Notes: generated by a model not told the origin, from the sequence alone. A DNA stretch of 8,164 nucleotides from Acholeplasmataceae bacterium (GCA_003518475.1 DOYO01000005.1:1-8164); one strand, 5' to 3'. Positions 1 to 6,618 are shown, counted from the stretch's first letter. Program-made: numbers and translations.

Positions 1-96
1 TCTAGCTATTCACCATTCACAAAAAAATATAAATTTGCAGTATCAAATACATCCCATGGGGTTTGGGATATATTCGGTATCTTTAAGGATCTATAA
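1..96 (+). CDS. 3' end of an unrecognised protein-coding gene (5' part lies before the window)
   Basis: Frame 1 is open from the first base to a TAA at 94-96, giving 31 residues that end in NTSHGVWDIFGIFKDL. The gene start is outside the window. The main support for coding comes from a second copy of the same end at 6836-6895. Between the copies, from codon 43-45 to the stop, the differences in this frame are three synonymous changes (Ser, Gly, Leu), two conservative ones (Lys/Arg, Asp/Glu) and one Gly/Asp, and both copies end at the same TAA. I do not recognise the family. The stop lies 53 bases before the next start. A competing frame through the same bases is interrupted at 30-32 and was rejected. 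That this is a true C-terminus is an inference from the comparison. Confidence 0.5.
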   Translation, partial: SSYSPFTKKYKFAVSNTSHGVWDIFGIFKDL

Positions 97-112
97 ATAG
101 AAGATATTTAAT
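35..112 (+). repeat. Left copy of a long direct repeat (partner at about 6834-6909)
   Basis: From 43 to 96 this copy matches 6842-6895 at 47 of 54 positions without gaps. Weaker similarity continues past the stop codon, through TATTTAAT at 105-112 (6901-6908 in the partner) after a small gap. The repeat covers the end of the gene at 1-96 and its 3' flank. It contains an imperfect dyad: arm 42-56, seven-base centre TGGGGTT (57-63), arm 64-78, with 12 of 15 arm positions complementary. The partner copy is 6.8 kb downstream in the same orientation, so the pair brackets the alkylation-repair, abiE, primase-helicase and membrane-protein genes. Confidence 0.75.
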
Positions 113-149
113 ATCAGAAGTGTGAACGCTATACCATTGGAGGATATAG

Positions 150-875
150 ATGGAACTGAATAGATTAGAATGGACATTAAATGATAAATTACCTTTTTCA
201 TCATATCTAAGATCCTTCCAACAGAAAGATAAAGAAGCTTGGTCTAGAAACATCCTCCAGACCAAGCTTGAATTGTTATGTATACCAACAAAAATAATGT
301 ATTCTATCGCAGATGAAGTCTTTAAAGGAAATTATCGAGCATTCTTAGATCTAAAAATCTTTGATAGTTATGAAGAGGTAGCTATTTATGGAAAACTAGT
401 ATCTAGGATTAATGACTTTGATGAAATGGTTCATTATTTGACTAATTATCTCGATGTCATGGAAAACTGGGCGCATTGTGATTTATTATCCTTTAAGATT
501 GATAGGTCAAATAAAGATAAGTTTTTAGCGTTATCAGAAGTGTATTTAAAGGATAATAGAACATTTGTGAGAAGACTAGGATTGATGATTCTATTTCAGA
601 TGGTTAAAGATGGATCGGTGCTACCGATTATCTTTGACCGCCTTAAGAAGTTGAAACAAGAAAATGAATACTATGTCATCATGATGGCTGGATGGCTTTT
701 AAGCGAGTGTATCATACAGTATAGAGAACAAACACTCGAGTTTCTTAATCATGAAAAAGAACTGAATAAAAAGATAGTTAATAAAGGCATACAGAAATGC
801 AGGGAAAGCAGGAGAATGAGTGAGATTGAAAAGGAACAACTACTTCCATATAAACGGAAATCTTTCCCGCTATAG
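150..875 (+). CDS. AlkD-like DNA alkylation repair protein (HEAT-like repeat DNA glycosylase)
   Basis: The 241-residue product matches the AlkD family of DNA glycosylases, which excise N3- and N7-alkylated purines without flipping the base. Length agrees with Bacillus cereus AlkD (about 237). The family's catalytic pattern is visible: Trp107 and Asp111 in ENWAHCD correspond to Trp109/Asp113 of AlkD, an Arg at 141 or 142 (TFVRRLG) to Arg148, and Trp182 (MAGWLLSE) to Trp187. The C-terminal KCRESRRMS block is also family-typical. The protein is helical throughout, with no signal peptide or membrane segment, so it is cytoplasmic. The start is fixed by GGAGGA at 139-144, five bases before ATG150. 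I see no convincing -35/-10 pair in 97-138 and no clear terminator after the TAG at 873-875. It lies just inside the left repeat. Exact substrate range cannot be read from sequence. Confidence 0.88.
   Translation: MELNRLEWTLNDKLPFSSYLRSFQQKDKEAWSRNILQTKLELLCIPTKIMYSIADEVFKGNYRAFLDLKIFDSYEEVAIYGKLVSRINDFDEMVHYLTNYLDVMENWAHCDLLSFKIDRSNKDKFLALSEVYLKDNRTFVRRLGLMILFQMVKDGSVLPIIFDRLKKLKQENEYYVIMMAGWLLSECIIQYREQTLEFLNHEKELNKKIVNKGIQKCRESRRMSEIEKEQLLPYKRKSFPL
235..269 (+). repeat. Perfect 11-bp inverted repeat inside the alkD-like gene
   Basis: AAGCTTGGTCT (235-245) and AGACCAAGCTT (259-269) are exact reverse complements around a 13-base loop (246-258). In mRNA this would form a hairpin starting about 85 bases after the start codon. 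It overlaps codons for residues 29-40 and has no T-run after it, so it is not a terminator. A role in translation or mRNA stability is possible but unsupported. Confidence 0.6.
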
Positions 876-899
876 TTTAAACTCGGTTGTTATAGCAAA

Positions 900-925
900 T
901 TCACAAAAAACACAAAAAGTGTGAA
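900..925. promoter_or_regulatory. Upstream inverted repeat, possible second regulator site of abiE
   Basis: TTCACA (900-905) and TGTGAA (920-925) are exact reverse complements separated by 14 bases. A nested ACAC (910-913) / GTGT (919-922) pair surrounds five A. The site ends seven bases before the -35 box of the abiE promoter. Characterised AbiEi antitoxins bind inverted repeats upstream of their own operon, so this is a candidate operator. Six-base arms in AT-rich DNA can also arise by chance. Confidence 0.3.
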
Positions 926-931
926 AATGCA

Positions 932-960
932 TTGATAAAACGAAACTATACCTATATAAT
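932..960 (+). promoter_or_regulatory. Sigma-A-type promoter of the abiE operon
   Basis: TTGATA at 932-937 and a perfect TATAAT at 955-960 are separated by exactly 17 bases, the optimal spacing. Transcription would start near 966-968, giving an extremely short leader that begins at the Shine-Dalgarno site of the first abiE gene. It is the best promoter in the window and probably drives the abiE pair. Since no clear terminator or strong promoter is seen before 6589, it may also serve the primase-helicase and membrane-protein genes. Confidence 0.85.
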
Positions 961-972
961 AGTGTTATAGGT
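950..972. promoter_or_regulatory. Operator-like inverted repeat over the abiE -10 box and ribosome binding site
   Basis: ACCTATA (950-956) and TATAGGT (966-972) are exact 7-base reverse complements with a nine-base centre. The left arm enters the -10 box, and the right arm covers the predicted transcription start and the first bases of the Shine-Dalgarno site. A protein bound here would block the promoter. The position suits the known negative autoregulation of abiE operons by the AbiEi winged-helix domain. Binding by this particular AbiEi is inferred. Confidence 0.5.
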
Positions 973-982
973 GGTGATTACC

Positions 983-1711
983 ATGACCATAGAAGAAAAA
1001 CTAAATAAAATCAGTGACAAGCAGATTATAAAAAGAGATAATCTTTATGATATGATCAAAAAATTTCACCCAGACTATAAAGACTCATCAATCAGATGGG
1101 TTATTCATCGCTTAGTCACCAAGGGTATTATTAGCAAAATTAATCATAAGCAGTTTATTAAGGGAGTAAAGAAGTTATATCAACAAAAATTCAATAGTCA
1201 AGATACAAATAAGATAATCGACCTGATTAACAAAGACTATCCTAATATTAAGATTGTTGTTTATGAATCCACTTTACTGAATGAATGGGTAAATCAGCAA
1301 ATCTCCAGAAAAACTATTTTCGTGGAGGTGGAAAAGTACTACATGGCAGATGTATTTAGGTCTATATATGACAATGTTTCCAATAGAGTCTTACTCAATC
1401 CAAAAACAGAGGATTTTTACCTCTATACAAATGATTTGATTGTGGTCAATGCACTTGTTACACAGGCACCAATCAACAGTGAGAAAAGAACTATTAAAAT
1501 TGAAAAACTTATTGTGGATTTATTCACCAAGGATTTGATAACAGAATTTGTTAATGAAGATGAAAAGGAAGAAGTTGTTCAATCGATCATAAAATCGTAC
1601 ATTGTGAATGAGAAAACATTGTATGCTTACGCTAAAAGACGCAGTAATCTAGAAAAAGTCAAAAAGACAATAGACTATATTAAGAGTATGGGGGAAAGAA
1701 ATGATTTCTAA
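983..1711 (+). CDS. abiEi: AbiEi-like antitoxin / transcriptional regulator (DUF6577-like)
   Basis: This 242-residue protein is most likely the antitoxin of an AbiE (type IV toxin-antitoxin) abortive-infection pair. Residues about 15-60 look like a winged helix-turn-helix, with a recognition-helix-like DSSIRWVIHRLVTKGII followed by a beta wing. The remainder, including VVYESTLLNEW (92-102) and TIFVEVEK (111-118), resembles the second domain of AbiEi/DUF6577 proteins. In studied systems AbiEi represses its own promoter and counteracts AbiEii without forming a stable complex. I chose ATG983 because AGGTGGTGA (969-977) lies five bases upstream. A GTG at 971 is in frame but sits inside that ribosome binding site. 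The gene overlaps the toxin gene by 11 bases, the classic coupled abiE arrangement. Sequence similarity to named AbiEi proteins is modest, so the call leans on the neighbour. Confidence 0.75.
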   Translation: MTIEEKLNKISDKQIIKRDNLYDMIKKFHPDYKDSSIRWVIHRLVTKGIISKINHKQFIKGVKKLYQQKFNSQDTNKIIDLINKDYPNIKIVVYESTLLNEWVNQQISRKTIFVEVEKYYMADVFRSIYDNVSNRVLLNPKTEDFYLYTNDLIVVNALVTQAPINSEKRTIKIEKLIVDLFTKDLITEFVNEDEKEEVVQSIIKSYIVNEKTLYAYAKRRSNLEKVKKTIDYIKSMGERNDF

Positions 1712-2768
1712 ACAAAGTTTTACTGAAGAGCATATTAATTCAATGAGAACCAAATATCCTAGACTAGATAAACAATTAATTGAAAGAACCATATTTGCTT
1801 TAGGTTTGTTAGAAGCTCTTATTAAAGTTAAGTTACCCTTTATCTTTAAAGGGGGAACTGCACTGATGCTCTTGCTGACAAGACCGTATAGATTATCTAC
1901 AGACATAGATATCATCGTTGATCCATCATGCGATATCAATGAATACCTAAAAGCAGTTTCAGAGATTTATCCATTCATTCATATGGAAGAAAGTATTCGA
2001 ATGGGGAAAAACGAAATCATAAAAAAACATTATAAGTTTTTTTACAAATCCCCCCTTTCAGATTCGGAAATCCCTATTCTACTTGATGTGCTATTCGAGA
2101 AAAATGGATATGAAAAAATCATACCAAAGGAAATAAAAAACGAGTTTTTGTTGACTGAAGGAGAAAGCATATATGTTGATTTACCATCCATCGAATCCAT
2201 TTTAGGTGATAAACTAACTGCTTTTGCTCCAAACACAACAGGTATTGAATATGAGTATGTCAATAGTCAAGGAAATAAGGTTGAAAAAACTCTTGAAGTT
2301 ATGAAACAGTTTCTTGATGTTTCACAACTCATCAAAGAAGTGGTTCATTTCAGTGAAGTTGTAAATACATATCAAAAAATAGTATCTAATGAAATCAAAT
2401 ATAGAGGTATCGATGTAACTCCTAATGAATGCTTAATGGACTCATTTAATACAGCTCTTTCTATTTTCACACGTGGCGGCTTCAATAAAGCTGAATATAT
2501 TCATTTATTGGCTGGTATTAGAAAAATCCAAAATCATATTATTGGACTTGATTTTAGTGGAGAAACTGCCTATTTATATGCCAATACTGTGATGGTATTT
2601 GTTGCTAAAATGTTGAAAAACAATGAGAACATAGAATTTACCGAACAGGAGTTATTTGTTGATTCAATGTATAAAGCAGTAAATAGCATTAGACGTCTCA
2701 ATAAAGAAGTATTTGATTCTGCAGCAACAGCCATAAGATTAGTTCACTATGGAGAACAACAAAAATAG
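1701..2768 (+). CDS. abiEii: AbiEii nucleotidyltransferase toxin of an AbiE system
   Basis: The 355-residue product belongs to the AbiEii/AbiGii nucleotidyltransferase toxin family (DNA polymerase beta fold). Motif I is clear: FKGGTALMLL with Gly51, Gly52 and Thr53, then RLSTDIDIIVD with the metal-binding Asp68 and Asp70. A third acidic residue fits Asp129 in PILLDVLF, and the conserved lysine segment is LGDKLTAF (Lys171). The catalytic set therefore looks intact. AbiE toxins arrest growth on phage infection, and related toxins such as MenT transfer nucleotides to tRNA; this protein's target is unknown. ATG1701 has GGGGGA at 1690-1695, five bases upstream, inside the end of the antitoxin gene, so translation is probably coupled. 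The gene ends at TAG 2766-2768. The 108-base gap to the next gene has no terminator I can defend. Confidence 0.9.
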   Translation: MISKQSFTEEHINSMRTKYPRLDKQLIERTIFALGLLEALIKVKLPFIFKGGTALMLLLTRPYRLSTDIDIIVDPSCDINEYLKAVSEIYPFIHMEESIRMGKNEIIKKHYKFFYKSPLSDSEIPILLDVLFEKNGYEKIIPKEIKNEFLLTEGESIYVDLPSIESILGDKLTAFAPNTTGIEYEYVNSQGNKVEKTLEVMKQFLDVSQLIKEVVHFSEVVNTYQKIVSNEIKYRGIDVTPNECLMDSFNTALSIFTRGGFNKAEYIHLLAGIRKIQNHIIGLDFSGETAYLYANTVMVFVAKMLKNNENIEFTEQELFVDSMYKAVNSIRRLNKEVFDSAATAIRLVHYGEQQK

Positions 2769-2876
2769 TTATCTGAATTTTATCAATCTTGTAGATGCAT
2801 TAAAAAGCCTTAAATAATTGAATTCAGCAATATGTAAAGTTGATTTGTTTATTCCATGTAAAGAGGTATATGATTT

Positions 2877-5504
2877 ATGAGTGAAAATGATATTGAACAA
2901 CTTAAATCCAGAATTATCGAACTCGAAGGAGAAATAAAGTATTATAAAAAGATTTTAGATGAGCGTCATATCAAAATAGATGCATATTCATTCATTCCAA
3001 CGATAACTTCATTATCCACTAACGACAAGATTTCAGTTTTTATGCATTACTTCAAAGGCCGAAGTGATTGTTATGCATTAAGATGGGAGAAAGAAGGAAA
3101 GAACGGTTATGCGCCGGCATATACAAATGAAGCTAAATATTTAACAAAAGACCAAAGAAAAGAGATTCCGTTTTCTAAGTTATATGAACCTTTGACAGAT
3201 GATATCATCGAAACACACTTGAGGGGGAATTCAACCGTTGGTCTTTATCCAATGCTCTCTGACCAAACATGTTATTTTCTCGCTTTAGATTTTGATGAAG
3301 AAAGTTGGAAAAAGGATGTCATTCAATTCTCTAATTTATGTGATACATATGGAATAGATCACCTCATAGAAATATCCAGGTCAGGAAAAGGTGCTCATCT
3401 TTGGATATTTTTTGAAGAGCCTATGCTGGCAAAAGATGTTAGAAGGTTAGGAAGATTTTTATTAACAAAAACAATGATGCTTTATGGATTGAGCAGTTTC
3501 AAATCCTATGATAGAATGTTTCCTACCCAAGACTATATAGAGAAAAATGGAATTGGCAATTTAATTGCACTTCCACTTCAAGGGAAAAGTGGAAAGCAAG
3601 GGAGAACCCTATTTGTCGATAAGAATCTATCCCCACATCAAGATCAGTACCATAAGTTAAGACAAATAAAAAAATTAAGCAAGGCTGATTTTGATCACTT
3701 TTTCATAGAAGTATCTAAAACTAATGAAATGGGACCATTCAGCGATACAACCAGAATAATCGATCTCGATAATTTTGATTTTAGTGAATCGTTTGAATTG
3801 GTAATCAACAGTCAAATTAGAATCAAAAAAAGTAGCCTTTCAGTTAAAGCGACTCAATTTTTTAAAAGGGCAGCATCTATCATCAATCCTGATTTTTACA
3901 AAAAACAGAACATGAGAGTAAGCACATATGGTATTCCAAGAGTTATCGAACTCTATGAAGAAACTCATGAAGAAATCTGTATTCCTGTGGGATTGCTAAA
4001 ATACATCAAGACTAGTCTAGATAAACAAAGGATTTTATATGAAATAGAAGATTTGAGAGTTAAACCTAAAATGAGGAAGCTACCCAAATTTGCCGGTGTA
4101 TTATCTGATGAACAACAAAACTGCATGATGCGCATTTCACAAAACCCCAATGGAGTTGTTATTGCACCTACAGGGTTCGGCAAAACTGTTTTGGGAATTT
4201 CACTCATCACTAGGTTAAGACTAAAAACCCTTGTTATCGTCAATAGAATCAATTTAGCAGAACAATGGATTGATAAAATGAACCAATTTACCGATATTAA
4301 AGATATAGGTAGGTTATATGATTGTCATGATGATCTAGGTCACGATGTGGACATTGCTCTCATTCAATCTCTTTCTTCATATACAAAAATTGATGATATC
4401 ATTATTAATTATGGATTGATCATTATTGATGAAGTTCATCATTTAGCATCGATGACCTATGAAAAGATGATTAGAAGATTTTGGGCTAATCATATCATTG
4501 GACTGACAGCGACTTTAAAACGTTCAGATGGACTAGAGGGAATCATTACAACGATGATTGGTCCAATCGTCGAAGAAGTTGATTCAGATTTGAAAAATCT
4601 TGATAAAATATTAACTTCAAGATTAACTGGGTTTAAATTATCCAATGGAAGCATAGAAGTTTCGATTCAGGATGCATATCAAAAATTGTGTGAAAATGAA
4701 GATCGGAATTTAATGATTATAAATGATATTAAATCTTGTATTGAAATGAAACAAAACATCCTGGTTTTAACAGATCGAATTCATCATTTAGAATTCTTGG
4801 AAAAAGAGATAAATAAATTCACTCAGAACTTACTAGTCGTTCATGGACAGCTCACTCGCAAAGAAAAACTAGACTTCAGGGAAAAACTCAGTAATCAAAA
4901 GGAAAATGTTGTCATTTTGGCAACAGGTAAATATATAGGCGAAGGATTTGATGATGATCGTCTTGATACGCTCTTTTTAACAATGCCATTTAGATGGAGA
5001 GGAACATTGCAACAATATGTTGGTAGACTTAATCGTACACACAATGAAAAGAATCAAATACATGTATATGATTATGCAGATATTCAAGTCAGATATTTTT
5101 CAGCAATGTATCTAGAAAGATTAAAAGGTTATAAAAAGATGGGGTATGAGCTTTTTGCCACAAAGACTATTCAATCAACGATTTATCACGTCAATGAGTA
5201 TGAGATCAAATTGATGAATGATATCAAAGATGCGAATGCCATCACTTTTATTGTGAGAAATTCAAATGAAAACATTTTAAATCAACTGGTTAATCGGTGT
5301 TTGGTAAAACCTCAAATACTTATTGATGGGAATCAAGTGTCGAATATCATTGTAGTGGATCATAGATTTGTATGGTATGGATCCATTAACCCCTTTGTGT
5401 TCAAACATAAAGCTGAAGACGATATTATGCGATATGAAGATGTTTTACTTGCAGAAGAACTCATAAAGCAAGCAAAAAGCGAAACGGAGTCAAAAATGGT
5501 TTAA
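2877..5504 (+). CDS. TOTE-type archaeo-eukaryotic primase fused to an SF2 DEAD/DEAH helicase with degenerate PLD-like tail
   Basis: This 875-residue protein is a nucleic-acid-processing conflict enzyme. In order: a short coiled coil (about 3-29); a TOTE-type primase domain (about 50-270) with catalytic DxD at Asp138/Asp140 (FLALDFDEE), SGKGAHLW with His174, and YDRMFPTQD (211-219) followed by GNLIALPLQGK; then an SF2 helicase with APTGFGKT Walker A (Lys436), DEVHH (518-522), GLTAT (542-546), GEGFDDDR (688-695) and QQYVGRLNR (712-720). Residues about 780-845 resemble half of a phospholipase-D fold: VVDHRFVWYGSIN keeps Asp828 and GSIN, but the HxK positions are Val821 and Asn823. TOTE enzymes are proposed, from comparative genomics, to act against invading DNA. 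ATG2877 follows AAGAGGT (2861-2867) at nine bases. It is cytoplasmic, starts 108 bases after abiEii, and lacks an obvious promoter of its own. Confidence 0.9.
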   Translation: MSENDIEQLKSRIIELEGEIKYYKKILDERHIKIDAYSFIPTITSLSTNDKISVFMHYFKGRSDCYALRWEKEGKNGYAPAYTNEAKYLTKDQRKEIPFSKLYEPLTDDIIETHLRGNSTVGLYPMLSDQTCYFLALDFDEESWKKDVIQFSNLCDTYGIDHLIEISRSGKGAHLWIFFEEPMLAKDVRRLGRFLLTKTMMLYGLSSFKSYDRMFPTQDYIEKNGIGNLIALPLQGKSGKQGRTLFVDKNLSPHQDQYHKLRQIKKLSKADFDHFFIEVSKTNEMGPFSDTTRIIDLDNFDFSESFELVINSQIRIKKSSLSVKATQFFKRAASIINPDFYKKQNMRVSTYGIPRVIELYEETHEEICIPVGLLKYIKTSLDKQRILYEIEDLRVKPKMRKLPKFAGVLSDEQQNCMMRISQNPNGVVIAPTGFGKTVLGISLITRLRLKTLVIVNRINLAEQWIDKMNQFTDIKDIGRLYDCHDDLGHDVDIALIQSLSSYTKIDDIIINYGLIIIDEVHHLASMTYEKMIRRFWANHIIGLTATLKRSDGLEGIITTMIGPIVEEVDSDLKNLDKILTSRLTGFKLSNGSIEVSIQDAYQKLCENEDRNLMIINDIKSCIEMKQNILVLTDRIHHLEFLEKEINKFTQNLLVVHGQLTRKEKLDFREKLSNQKENVVILATGKYIGEGFDDDRLDTLFLTMPFRWRGTLQQYVGRLNRTHNEKNQIHVYDYADIQVRYFSAMYLERLKGYKKMGYELFATKTIQSTIYHVNEYEIKLMNDIKDANAITFIVRNSNENILNQLVNRCLVKPQILIDGNQVSNIIVVDHRFVWYGSINPFVFKHKAEDDIMRYEDVLLAEELIKQAKSETESKMV

Positions 5505-5561
5505 GATCACATAAAGTTATATTGTGGTTTATTGATGATTAACTAGATTTGGGGGAAGTAT

Positions 5562-6575
5562 ATGAAAAGAAAGAAAGCTTTATCTATTCTATTGTTAGGA
5601 CTCTTATCGATGCTTTATGCAGAGATCTTTTCAGGCGCTTCACAATTATGGTTTATCAACCCGTTCGGTGTACTTTATACACTGCCCTTATACATGATAC
5701 ATACAGTATTCTTCTTAAGTCTTGCTATCAAGTATAAAAAGAAATCCATCAGACAACTCTATTGGTTTGGTGTGCTTTTTGGTTTATATGAAGCAGTGAT
5801 TACAAAAGTCTTATGGCAAGGCTATATGAATGAGACAGGACCAGCATTAGGAAGAATACTGGGAGTAGCTGGTATTGAGTTTCCTATATTGGTATTTTTC
5901 TGGCATCCGATATTTTCGTTCATACTTCCTATATTGACATATCAGATCTTGAGTGGTCATGTGATGAATGACCACATCAAGATCTTAACTGTGAATAAGA
6001 AAAAAAACATCATAGGAATAATGATGTTGATTGCAATATCAACGTTTATCTTGAGTGGTAATCAGTTAAATCTTTTATCTGCGCTTGGAGCATTAGGAGG
6101 AACTTTAGGGCTTATTATCCTAATCATGATTTTTCTGAAGGGTGAACCAATAAGGATTGAAAGTTTTGGAGAGTTAAAGATCACATGGATAATCATATGG
6201 TTGGTTGCTATCTATCTATTTGGCGGTATCTATTTAATGCCCGAAAGATTCCCTGGTGAAGTTATAGGGTATATCACAGTAGGTGTATTTTATCTGATTA
6301 CTATTTTGTTATTAAAGACATCAATAAATGTGACTGTAGAAGAACTAAAAAACGTTAGCATATATCAGAAAAAGCATCTCATGATTTCAATTGGGATATT
6401 GACTTCCTTCATCCTGATTATGCCTTGGATTTGGATGATTGGAAATGTCATCCTGGTTGTTTCTTATTTTGGGTTTACGTTTCTTGGTGTTGTATTTTGG
6501 ATTGGCAGCATTTATACGGACATCATCAATCGTAGAAGAATAAACAAAGAAACCATTTTAAGTAACAATCAGTGA
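5562..6575 (+). CDS. Polytopic membrane protein of unknown function
   Basis: The 337-residue product has about ten hydrophobic helices, near residues 7-26, 38-57, 66-85, 104-130, 148-165, 172-192, 208-227, 234-252, 272-293 and 294-317. It lacks an obvious ATPase, nuclease or protease motif. The N-terminus (MKRKKALSILLLG) looks like a signal anchor with positive-inside charge. The segment LYWFGVLFGLYEAVITKVLW (66-85) and the nearby GIEFPILVFFWHP carry Gly, Glu, Trp and His residues that look conserved, but I cannot name the family. ATG5562 has GGGGGA (5551-5556) five bases upstream. The gene starts 57 bases after the primase-helicase, without a clear promoter between them, and is followed by a terminator, so it is probably last in that operon. 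Membrane effectors are common in phage-defence operons; that role here is only a guess. Transport is an equal alternative. Confidence 0.8.
   Translation: MKRKKALSILLLGLLSMLYAEIFSGASQLWFINPFGVLYTLPLYMIHTVFFLSLAIKYKKKSIRQLYWFGVLFGLYEAVITKVLWQGYMNETGPALGRILGVAGIEFPILVFFWHPIFSFILPILTYQILSGHVMNDHIKILTVNKKKNIIGIMMLIAISTFILSGNQLNLLSALGALGGTLGLIILIMIFLKGEPIRIESFGELKITWIIIWLVAIYLFGGIYLMPERFPGEVIGYITVGVFYLITILLLKTSINVTVEELKNVSIYQKKHLMISIGILTSFILIMPWIWMIGNVILVVSYFGFTFLGVVFWIGSIYTDIINRRRINKETILSNNQ
5944..5985 (+). repeat. Strong 17-bp inverted repeat inside the membrane-protein gene
   Basis: AGATCTTGA (5944-5952) pairs exactly with TCAAGATCT (5977-5985), and GTGGTCAT (5953-5960) pairs exactly with ATGACCAC (5968-5975). 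One unpaired A (5976) and a seven-base loop (5961-5967) remain. The hairpin spans codons for residues about 128-142, in the loop between helices four and five. No T-run follows, so it is not a classical terminator. It could be an mRNA structure, a cleavage or binding site, or a relic of an inserted palindrome. Confidence 0.75.
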
Positions 6576-6588
6576 TGATTAAGTAAAT

Positions 6589-6618
6589 TAGAATAGAAAG
6601 GTTAGTTATTCTATTTTT
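6589..6618 (+). terminator. Probable intrinsic terminator after the membrane-protein gene
   Basis: TAGAATA (6589-6595) and TATTCTA (6607-6613) are exact reverse complements with an 11-base loop, followed immediately by TTTTT (6614-6618). It begins 13 bases after the TGA at 6573-6575. The stem is short and AT-rich, so termination may be partial. Confidence 0.55.

Noticed and set aside
42..78. The dyad in the repeat as a transcription terminator or riboswitch.
   Set aside because: No T-run follows the dyad on either strand in either copy, and it fits no riboswitch class I know. The best explanation is coding sequence or a recombination site.
39..86. Alternative reading of the repeat as a C-terminus SIKYIPWGLGYIRYL (SIEYIPWSLGYIRYL at 6838-6885, open back to 6766, with an ATG at 6781).
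   Set aside because: In the left copy this frame is closed by a TAA at 30-32, and the two stops differ (TAA and TAG). The other frame is open to the window edge and has conservative substitutions to a shared TAA. The 34-codon ORF at 6781-6885 lacks a ribosome binding site.
83..265. 60-codon open frame on the minus strand over the start of the alkD-like gene.
   Set aside because: It lies antisense to a well-supported gene, and its translation resembles no family.
971..982. GTG start at 971 for the AbiEi gene, adding four residues.
   Set aside because: The GTG is inside the Shine-Dalgarno sequence and only a few bases after the predicted transcription start. ATG983 has ideal spacing.
1649..2263. 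Minus-strand open frames at 1649-1939 and 2042-2263.
   Set aside because: They are antisense to the AbiEii gene, whose catalytic motifs are clear, and they have no ribosome binding site or family resemblance.
2773..2827. CTGAATT / AATTCAG inverted repeat between abiEii and the primase-helicase gene as a terminator.
   Set aside because: Seven-base arms are separated by 41 bases and no T-run follows, so termination here is not supported.
3965..4252. 95-codon minus-strand open frame.
   Set aside because: It runs antisense through the Walker A region of the primase-helicase gene, and the low-complexity translation looks like a shadow.
5549..5737. 62-codon plus-strand open frame at the start of the membrane-protein gene.
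   Set aside because: It overlaps the better-supported frame starting at 5562, which has the correctly spaced GGGGGA site and a coherent membrane topology.
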